DNA from: Sva-07 sp963741755
GTDB taxonomy: Bacteria > Actinomycetota > Acidimicrobiia > Acidimicrobiales > Ilumatobacteraceae
Direction of reading: 5' to 3'
Length of the DNA: 64,000 nt
NCBI GenBank assembly: GCA_963741755.1
Contig: CAVUJG010000018.1
Span: 85,967 to 149,966, forward strand
Positions 58,233-64,000 of this stretch are shown piece after piece. The stretch's first letter is position 1; each line of letters begins with the position of its first letter. A program made the translations under genes and the position numbers. The notes beneath the pieces are model-generated. The model was given only the letters and a program-made list of their open reading frames with translations. It was not told the origin of the DNA and ran no database searches.

Positions 58233-58295
58233 GGTTCCCCGACCCCAGGTCTCCGGGAACCACCCTTGTTCCCGGAGACCTGGGCTCGGGGAACA
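58233..58295. repeat. Two family B palindromic units, head to head
   Basis: Units at 58233-58261 (reverse type, GGTTCCCCGACCCCAGG...) and 58267-58295 (forward type), the second with outermost pair changed to TGTTCCC/GGGAACA. They fill the convergent gap between selB and the NfeD gene. The same unit occurs at 4005-4067. The opposed copies could form one larger cruciform. Confidence 0.85.
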
Positions 58296-58302
58296 AGTGG
58301 GG

Positions 58303-59703
58303 TCAGGTCGCGGCGTCGGCGGGCTGCTCGGCGTCGGCGACGTCGATGTCGTCGGTGGGCTTCTTGCGCATCTCGCGGTAGTCGCGAGCTGCGCCTTCGA
58401 TCGGTTCGACGTCGAGGGTCACTCCGTCGATGCCCGCGACACGGATGGGGTCGCCGGCGGCGATTGGTGTCGCACGGTTGGTGCGAGCTCGCCACGTGGC
58501 CGAGCCGACCGTGACGAACCCTTCCGGGTCGACGGCCTCGATGGCGTTGCCCTCCTGGCCGATCATCCACTCGCGTCCGATCGTCGGGGTGGCGAAGCGG
58601 GTTCGGACCATCGAGGGCATCCCGACGATGAACGTCAAGCTGATGCCACCGATGCCGGCGATCAGCGCCAGCCATGACGGGCGCATCGAGGAGCCCGGGA
58701 TCGACTCGAACAGGAACCAACTCCCGATGACGGTGAACACGATGCCCACACCGGTCCAGAATCTCGGGATTCCGACTTGGACGTCGATCGCGAAGGCGAT
58801 CATCGCCAGCATGATCAACGCCACCGCCCACGTTCGTGTGGGGAGTACCGCCAGGCCGGTGAAGGCGAGCACGGTACACACGGCGCCAACCGCGCCGGCG
58901 ATGCCGACGCCGGCGGTGAAGAACTCGAAGATCAACAGCGCCAGACCGGTGAGCAGCAACAGGTAGGCCACGGGAGGACTGGCGACGGTGTGGAAGAGCT
59001 GATCGACGAGCGTCAGCTTCGAGAACCTGACGACCGACACGGTGTCGAACCGGGTGGAGCCGTCGTCGAGCACGGTGAGTTCCGTGGTGACGAGCACGAC
59101 GCCGTTCTCCTCGTAGCCGTCCATCGCCGCCACCATGTTGGTGATCGTCGGGATGCCCTCGTCGTCGATGCGTTGTTTGAACACAGCGAGCGATCGGGCG
59201 TCGGACAGGCCCACCGAGTCGTTCCGAAGGCGCTCCTCCGCGATGCCGAAGTCGACGGTGACGTCCTCGGGGAGCCCGGGCGGATCGAGCGGGACACCGA
59301 TGTAGCCGACCCGCGCGCCCGGTGCCATCCCCGTGACATCAGCGACTGCCAGTAGCTGCGCGGCCGTGCCGTAGAAGCGGGCGCCGCTCGGCCCGACCCA
59401 GATACCGATCGGAATCGGGGCGGTGGCGACTCGGACGAGCAGGTCCTCGATCACGTCGTCGCCGACAACGGTTCCATCGCTGTTGACCTGGAGGATCAGC
59501 GCCTGGGAACCGTCGCTGACCGCCCGGTCGATGGCCCCGTTGATGGTGTCGACCAGGATCGGATCGAAGTAGCCGCTGACCTGCAACACGTCGACACGGG
59601 CGACGGCGGGTGAGCTGTCCGCGTCACCTTGGGCTTGGATGCCGGGACCGAACAGTGTGAGCCCGGCCACCAGCGTGAGCATGCCGATCGCTAGTCTTCG
59701 CAC
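58303..59703 (-). CDS. NfeD/ClpP-class membrane protein, probably without protease activity
   Basis: 466 residues from the GTG at 59703. A signal peptide (about 1-22) leads a ClpP-like domain (35-215), then four to five helices (about 230-360) and a C-terminal OB-fold NfeD domain (GQEGNAIEAVDPEGFVTVGSATWRARTN). In family members the nucleophile Ser sits in a PSGARAASAG-type segment; here it reads GPSGARFYGTAAQ, so the Ser is replaced. The role is likely structural, in membrane microdomains. It is divergent from the ArsA-like pair, with starts only 2 nt apart. Confidence 0.85.
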   Translation of the reverse strand: MRRLAIGMLTLVAGLTLFGPGIQAQGDADSSPAVARVDVLQVSGYFDPILVDTINGAIDRAVSDGSQALILQVNSDGTVVGDDVIEDLLVRVATAPIPIGIWVGPSGARFYGTAAQLLAVADVTGMAPGARVGYIGVPLDPPGLPEDVTVDFGIAEERLRNDSVGLSDARSLAVFKQRIDDEGIPTITNMVAAMDGYEENGVVLVTTELTVLDDGSTRFDTVSVVRFSKLTLVDQLFHTVASPPVAYLLLLTGLALLIFEFFTAGVGIAGAVGAVCTVLAFTGLAVLPTRTWAVALIMLAMIAFAIDVQVGIPRFWTGVGIVFTVIGSWFLFESIPGSSMRPSWLALIAGIGGISLTFIVGMPSMVRTRFATPTIGREWMIGQEGNAIEAVDPEGFVTVGSATWRARTNRATPIAAGDPIRVAGIDGVTLDVEPIEGAARDYREMRKKPTDDIDVADAEQPADAAT

Positions 59704-59705
59704 AG

Positions 59706-60608
59706 GTGCCTCCAGAGAGCGAGTTCCCGCTGCAGTCGTTGACTGCTGCCCGCGTCGTCGTGGTGGCGGGCAAGGGCGGTGTGGGGAAGACCACGGTAAC
59801 GGCTGTGATCGCCCGTGCCGCATCGGATGCGGGACAGCGGGTCCTGGTGGTCGAGTTGGACGGTAAGCCCGCGTTGGCCGAGTTGCTGCCCGACCTCGAG
59901 GTGCTGGCGATCTCGGCGCCTGACGCGCTCGACGAGTACCTCCGCGACCACGGCTTCGCCCGCATCGCCAAGCGGCTCAATCGAACCGGCGTCATCGACG
60001 TCGTCGGCACGGCGGCGCCGGGGATCGACGACATCGTCGTGCTCGGCAAGATCAAACAGCTCGAACGTTCCGACGAGTACGACCTGATCGTCGTCGACGG
60101 ACCGGCGGCCGGTCATGCGATCACGTTCCTCACGTCGGCCGCCGGTCTCGCCGACGCCGTGAGCTCCGGGCCGGTGAGGGCTCAGGCCGACGAGGTGCTC
60201 GAGCTGCTCCACGATGCCGAGCGCTGTCAGGTCGTGCTCGTCACACTCCCGGAGACCACGCCGGTCAACGAGGTGGTCGAGACGGCGTACGCCCTCGAAG
60301 ACGAGGTTGGTGTGCAGCTCGGACCGGTCGTGGTCAACGCGGTCGACGTCGGCGATCCGCTGCCCGACGATGACGAGGTGCGCCGAGCGGTCGCCGATCT
60401 CGACGACGCGACTGCACAGGGACTGACCGACGCTGCAGCGTTCCGCCGGTCGCGTCGCGAGATGGAGGCGGCCGAGATCGCCCGACTCGCCCGTGAGCTC
60501 CCGATTCCGAAGGTGACCCTGCCCGCCCGGCTGGTCGCTGGACTCACCGCTGCCGATGTGCGTGAACTGGCCCTGGTGCTCGGACCCACCACCGAGGTGG
60601 TGACATGA
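59706..60608 (+). CDS. ArsA/Get3-like ATPase, first of a pair
   Basis: 300 residues from a GTG at 59706. Deviant Walker A VVAGKGGVGKTTVTAVIA with the signature Lys, switch I region LVVELDGKPALAELL, Walker B-like YDLIVVDGPAAGHAITFL and LVTLPETTPVNEVVE. It lacks a fused second half and the arsenite cysteines. Pairs like this (Rv3679-Rv3680 type) are conserved in actinobacteria as heteromeric Get3-like ATPases. The next gene overlaps by 4 nt. Role: probably protein or lipid handling at the membrane, not arsenite export. Confidence 0.88.
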   Translation: MPPESEFPLQSLTAARVVVVAGKGGVGKTTVTAVIARAASDAGQRVLVVELDGKPALAELLPDLEVLAISAPDALDEYLRDHGFARIAKRLNRTGVIDVVGTAAPGIDDIVVLGKIKQLERSDEYDLIVVDGPAAGHAITFLTSAAGLADAVSSGPVRAQADEVLELLHDAERCQVVLVTLPETTPVNEVVETAYALEDEVGVQLGPVVVNAVDVGDPLPDDDEVRRAVADLDDATAQGLTDAAAFRRSRREMEAAEIARLARELPIPKVTLPARLVAGLTAADVRELALVLGPTTEVVT

Positions 60609-61732
60609 CTGCAATCGGCGGCGACGTGATCGACACCTCGACCGTGATCGTCTGCTGCGGCTCGGGTGGTGTGGGCAAGACGACCACAGCGGCGGTGCTC
60701 GGCCTCGAGGCTGCCCGCCGCGGTCGTCGGGCGGTCGTGGTCACGATCGACCCGGCGCGCCGGTTGGCCGACGCGCTCGGGCTCACCGATGGCTTGGCGT
60801 CCGAACCGCAAGCCATCGAGCTCGCCGGTGATGGCGACTGGAAGCCCGGCGGCGAACTGTGGGCGATGATGCTCGATACGGCCGCAACCTTCGATGGGCT
60901 CGTGCGGCGCCACGCCGATTCCGACGAGCAGATCGAACGAATCCTGACGAACTCGTTCTACCGCAACATCGCCGGGGCGCTGAGCGGCACCCAGGAGTAC
61001 ATGGCGGCCGAAACGCTCCACCAACTGCACGGCGACGACCGCTTCGACCTCGTGATCGTCGACACGCCCCCGAGCCGCAACGCGCTCGACTTCCTCGAGG
61101 CACCCGGCGTTCTCGCCCGCTTCCTCGACCACCGGCTGTTCCGCCTGTTGATGCTGCCGACCCGCGGTGGCCTCAGAGTGATCGGCACCGCCACGCAGCC
61201 GATCCTGAAGGCGATCGGCAAGGTGGTCGGCTCCGACGTGCTGGCCGACTCGGTGGCGTTCTTCCAGGCGTTCGCCGGTATGGAGACCGGGTTCCGTGAG
61301 CGCGCCGACGACGTCGTGCGGTTGATCCGGGCGCCCGAGACCTCGTTCGTCGTGGTCGCCGCGCCACGCCACGACACGATCGACGAAGCGGTGTGGTTCG
61401 CCAACCAGCTCGTCGACCAGGGCGTGGGAGTCCCGTCGGCGATCGTCAACCGTGCGCACCCACAGTTCGGCCACGGCTCTGTGGCCGACGCGATCGCTGC
61501 TGCCGCCGAGGCGCAACGGGCCGGCCACGACGTCCTCGGTGGGCTGTGGGCCAACGTGGCGGCCTTGCGAACGATGCGCGATCTCGAACTCGCGGTGATC
61601 GCACCGCTCGCCGACATCGTCGGCGGCGACCGGCTCGTCGTGCTCCCGTTGCTCGACAGCGACGTCCACGACCTCGACGGATTGCTGCTGATCGCCGCGC
61701 ATCTCTTCGACCATCCGGCTGTCGACGGGTAG
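60605..61732 (+). CDS. ArsA/Get3-like ATPase, second of a pair
   Basis: 375 residues from ATG 60605. The P-loop is CGSGGVGKTTTAAVLGLEAA, where the signature Lys of the deviant motif is replaced by Ser. Then VVTIDPARRLADALG, which is the typical DPAHNL-like strand, FDLVIVDTPPSRNALDFL and ETSFVVVAAPRHDTIDEAVWFANQL. The larger size comes from a helical insert (about 95-220), which in Get3-like proteins binds the client. It forms an operon with the preceding ATPase and a receiver-domain gene after 10 nt. Confidence 0.88.
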   Translation: MTAIGGDVIDTSTVIVCCGSGGVGKTTTAAVLGLEAARRGRRAVVVTIDPARRLADALGLTDGLASEPQAIELAGDGDWKPGGELWAMMLDTAATFDGLVRRHADSDEQIERILTNSFYRNIAGALSGTQEYMAAETLHQLHGDDRFDLVIVDTPPSRNALDFLEAPGVLARFLDHRLFRLLMLPTRGGLRVIGTATQPILKAIGKVVGSDVLADSVAFFQAFAGMETGFRERADDVVRLIRAPETSFVVVAAPRHDTIDEAVWFANQLVDQGVGVPSAIVNRAHPQFGHGSVADAIAAAAEAQRAGHDVLGGLWANVAALRTMRDLELAVIAPLADIVGGDRLVVLPLLDSDVHDLDGLLLIAAHLFDHPAVDG

Positions 61733-61742
61733 CGTCTGGGCC

Positions 61743-62237
61743 GTGCACATCCTGCTTGCCACCGATGCCGACTGGATCGTCGACGAGGTCACCGCCGCAC
61801 TGGGCGACGACAACGTCCACTTCACCGTGTGCCGTGAAGGTCGCGCGGTCTCGGGTCAGGTCGCCGAGCGGATGCCCGACCTCGCAATCCTCGACCTCCA
61901 GGTCGGCTCGATGGGGGCGATGGCGGTCACGATGTCGCTGCGCCTCGACGAGTCGGCGGGTGTGGTCGGCCACGTCCCGGTGCTGATGTTGCTCGATCGG
62001 CGAGCCGACCTCCACCTGGCGCGTCGAAGCGGAGCCGAAGGCTGGCTCGTCAAGCCGCTCGACGCCCTGCGTCTGCGTCGCGCCGCCGATGCGATCCTCG
62101 GCGGCGGCGTCTACACCGAAGGATTGGCCGCCGATGCGGCACCGGTCGAACCGATGGTTCCGCTGCCCGAGACGGCCGGCGGGGCCGCCGAACAGCCGGA
62201 GAATTCGCCGGAGGAAGAACCCGTCACCGCTGGATAG
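61743..62237 (+). CDS. Stand-alone receiver-domain protein
   Basis: 164 residues from a GTG at 61743. A CheY-like fold covers about residues 1-118: acidic Asp in LLATDADW, phospho-acceptor Asp in LAILDLQVGSMGAM, Lys in GWLVKPLDALRLR. There is no DNA-binding domain; the last 40 residues are Pro/Glu/Ala-rich and probably disordered. It follows the ArsA-like pair closely, so it may regulate that complex through protein contacts. No kinase is adjacent. Confidence 0.82.
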   Translation: MHILLATDADWIVDEVTAALGDDNVHFTVCREGRAVSGQVAERMPDLAILDLQVGSMGAMAVTMSLRLDESAGVVGHVPVLMLLDRRADLHLARRSGAEGWLVKPLDALRLRRAADAILGGGVYTEGLAADAAPVEPMVPLPETAGGAAEQPENSPEEEPVTAG

Positions 62238-62252
62238 CATTGCCAGCCGCTA

Positions 62253-62330
62253 CGGGGTGTAGCGCAGCTTGGTTAGCGCGCCACGTTCGGGACGTGGAGG
62301 CCGGAGGTTCAAATCCTCTCACCCCGACCA
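62253..62330 (+). tRNA. tRNA-Pro (anticodon CGG), CCA encoded
   Basis: Acceptor arms CGGGGTG (62253-62259) and CACCCCG (62320-62326), discriminator A then CCA at 62328-62330. D-arm GCGC..GCGC with AGCTTGGTTA loop. Anticodon stem CCACG/CGTGG with loop TTCGGGA, giving anticodon CGG. T-arm GGAGG TTCAAAT CCTCT. C1-G72 is typical for tRNA-Pro. The 3' half is a likely integration site for the element whose integrase lies 130 nt downstream. Confidence 0.95.
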
Positions 62331-62387
62331 CGAAACCCCTGGTCACGGGCCTGCGACAGCGGTCCGGGCCAGGGGTTCGGTCGTTTT
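62331..62387 (+). terminator. Stem after tRNA-Pro
   Basis: CGAAACCCCTGG (62331-62342) pairs with CCAGGGGTTCG (62369-62379), then TCGTTTT. A plausible terminator for the tRNA transcript. Confidence 0.6.
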
Positions 62388-62460
62388 CCGGCATCTTGGG
62401 AGCCATCGTGGGAGCCATTCGAGGCGTAGAGTGGGCGGGACCAACGGAAGGGGATCCGCC

Positions 62461-63744
62461 ATGGTCAGCAAGTCGCCCAGCCGCTCCCACGGCGAAGGGT
62501 CGATCTACCGGAGCGACTACACGCGGTCCGGGAGCGGCGTGACCGTCGAGCGGTGGGTCGCATCGCTCGACCTCGGCGTCGGCCCAAACGGCAAGCGGCT
62601 GCGGAAGAGAATCACGGGTCCGACTCGCAAGGCGGTCGCCGACAAGCTGCGCGAGCTCCAACGCCAGCAGGACGCCGGCGTCGACGTGCGCAAGAAGTCG
62701 ATCACTGTTGCCGACCTCGCCAACGAGTGGCTGACGCACCTGGAGCAGAACGAGGGCACGAAGGAGGAGAGCACGATCCTGCGGTTGCGTCCGCGTATCG
62801 AACGGCACATCATCCCGGCCGGGCGGATCGGTGGATGCCAGCTCGACCAGCTGACCGTCGCTCGGGTCGAGGCGTGGCTACGTTCCGAGGCCGAGTCCGG
62901 CGGCAAAGGTGGCAAGCCGCAGGCGAAGTCGACGTGTCGGGACTACAAGCAGATGCTCGGCGAGATGCTCGAATGGGCGGTCGCCCGTCGGTACATCACC
63001 TGGAATCCGGCGCGGCTCGCGAAGTTGCCGAAGGACCGGTCGGCGACCAACCCGGACGCACCGTCGGTGTACAGCACTTCGCGAGCCAAACGATCGTTCA
63101 CCCGAGACGAGTACGCAGCGGTCATGCGTGCGCTGACCGCAACCGGCGCCGGCGAGTTCATCACTGCGACCCCAAACGCCTACTTCGTCACACTGCTGAA
63201 CATCGGGGCGCGGCCGGGCGAGGTCGATGCCCTGCGATGGGCGCAGGTCGACATCGACAACCGGACGATCACCATCGACCGAGCCATCAAGCGCGCCGAT
63301 GGCGGACGCCCGCTCAGCATCGGGCCGACCAAGACCGGCAACCGCCGCGACGTCGAGATGACCGACGTGCTGCTGGCAACCCTACGCCGCCATCGCATAC
63401 ACCAAGCCGAGGTCCGCCTCGCCTCCGGGGGCCAGTGGACGACCGACGCTCGTTGGACCGATCTCGTCTTCACCTCGGAGGTGGGCACACCGATCGACCC
63501 GTCGCACGCCCGCCGAGACTTCAAGAAGATCTGCGCCCACGCCGGCGTGCCGACGCTGTCTCTGTACGAGCTACGTCACACGGTCGCGTCGCTGATGGTC
63601 GACTCCGACGTCCCCCTCCGCGAGGTCGCCGACCTGCTCGGCCACAAGGACCTGGAGATGGTCGTCAAGCGATACCGCCACCGCACCGATGGCGTGGTCA
63701 CGTCCCACGTGTCGGTGCTCGGGTCGCTGACTGCGGAGATCTGA
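62461..63744 (+). CDS. Tyrosine recombinase (phage/ICE-type integrase)
   Basis: 427 residues from ATG 62461 (AAGGGGAT upstream). An AP2-like N-terminal arm-binding region (GEGSIYRSDYTRSG, then LDLGVGPNGKRLRKRITGPT), a SAM-like core-binding domain (about 85-185) and the catalytic domain: Arg in LLNIGARPGEVDALRW, Lys in GPTKTGNRRDVEM, LSLYELRHTVASLM (H-x-x-R region), His in LLGHKDLEMV and the nucleophile Tyr in VVKRYRHRT. It sits beside the 3' end of tRNA-Pro, the classic layout of an integrated element whose body extends past the right edge. Confidence 0.93.
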   Translation: MVSKSPSRSHGEGSIYRSDYTRSGSGVTVERWVASLDLGVGPNGKRLRKRITGPTRKAVADKLRELQRQQDAGVDVRKKSITVADLANEWLTHLEQNEGTKEESTILRLRPRIERHIIPAGRIGGCQLDQLTVARVEAWLRSEAESGGKGGKPQAKSTCRDYKQMLGEMLEWAVARRYITWNPARLAKLPKDRSATNPDAPSVYSTSRAKRSFTRDEYAAVMRALTATGAGEFITATPNAYFVTLLNIGARPGEVDALRWAQVDIDNRTITIDRAIKRADGGRPLSIGPTKTGNRRDVEMTDVLLATLRRHRIHQAEVRLASGGQWTTDARWTDLVFTSEVGTPIDPSHARRDFKKICAHAGVPTLSLYELRHTVASLMVDSDVPLREVADLLGHKDLEMVVKRYRHRTDGVVTSHVSVLGSLTAEI

Positions 63745-63789
63745 GTTCGAAGTGCCGATGATCGCCGAGCGGGACGTGAGGTCGTCGGC

Positions 63790-63915
63790 TCACACGGTCC
63801 GGGCGTGTCGTGCCGGCGGGATACCACCGGTGGCGTCTTTGCCGGTTGCCGGGTCGATTCCTTCGTCGACGACCGCGTCGTAGCGATCGCCGCGCTGGAC
63901 GAGGTGTCCTCTCAT
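63790..63915 (-). pseudogene. N-terminal fragment of a second integrase, opposite strand
   Basis: A 41-codon frame from ATG 63915 (AAGGA upstream) reading MRGHLVQRGDRYDAVVDEGI then DPATGK, the usual start of AP2-containing actinobacterial integrases. After GK the expected R-R-W-x-PAGT sequence is found in another frame (RHRWYPAGTTR), which needs one missing base to join. It then runs into the 3' end of the intact integrase. So it is a truncated, frameshifted relic. The other sequence from 63916 to 64000 shows nothing clear. Confidence 0.55.
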
Positions 63916-64000
63916 GATGACGTCCTTCGTCGATTGGTGACGGTTGGTGTCGTTTGGTGTGCCGGACTGATTCGGCACTTCTGACGGGTCGTCAGCGCCA

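Noticed and set aside
59706..61732. Arsenite efflux pump ATPases
   Set aside because: The paired ATPases lack the arsenite-binding cysteines and there is no arsB or arsR nearby.

Overview
The window is GC-rich (by eye about two thirds G+C). It uses many GTG starts and 4-nt ATGA/GTGA overlaps. WhiB, a GlnR-type regulator, oligoribonuclease, an ArsA/Get3-like pair, a SufR-like regulator, a ClpS-DUF2017 pair and Tad-type pilus genes all point to Actinomycetota. The gene mix suggests class Acidimicrobiia (Ilumatobacter-like), but that placement is an inference. Nearly all of the sequence is chromosomal housekeeping. A tRNA-Pro followed by a tyrosine recombinase at the right end marks the edge of an integrated element.

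Layout: 1-2802 (minus) is a Tad/Flp pilus operon running off the left edge. 2941-3166 is a tandem array of a palindromic repeat, and the same repeat reappears in the other orientation at 26178-26332. 3188-3965 is clpS-DUF2017. 4119-13855 is a terminal oxidase locus: ctaB, then three oxidase-like genes that have lost the metal-site residues of their families, then ctaC-ctaD-ctaE-ctaF-ctaG for a caa3-type oxidase. 13899-20235 carries serS, pdxH, a two-component system, a poly-gamma-glutamate hydrolase-like gene, orn, a strongly structured intergenic RNA-like element and a quinone oxidoreductase. 20241-30866 holds a glycosyltransferase, an uncharacterised small gene with its own terminator, whiB, a TlpA/CcdA thiol-redox pair, a CoA-transferase, Mrp, a SufR-like regulator, an A-type Fe-S carrier, RidA and Tag. 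30915-34466 has a PLP decarboxylase, an amidohydrolase and an SGNH lipoprotein. 34507-37659 is a nitrogen cluster (glnR, glnA type I, glnII type II). 37909-42259 has a penicillin-acylase family lipoprotein and nadE. 42269-46845 is a zinc cluster (Zur-like regulator, ZnuABC, YibE/F) with a palindromic operator-like site between znuA and znuC. 49140-53312 is a TelA/VWA stress-type operon. 54492-58228 has arr, a small antitoxin-like gene and selA-selB. 58303-62237 has NfeD, two ArsA-like ATPases and a lone receiver protein. 62253-64000 is tRNA-Pro plus integrase.

Two things stand out. First, the oxidase-like operon at 5210-8606 encodes a subunit I homologue in which all six heme/copper histidines are replaced (four of them by glutamine), next to a subunit III homologue that has also lost its family motifs, directly upstream of an intact oxidase. 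Second, six otherwise convincing genes (ctaC, whiB, a decarboxylase, glnII, zur, znuB) each read as one protein only if exactly one base is removed. This looks more like assembly indels than biology, and it must be allowed for when reading those entries.

At least three families of intergenic palindromes are dispersed through the window, mostly at gene ends.
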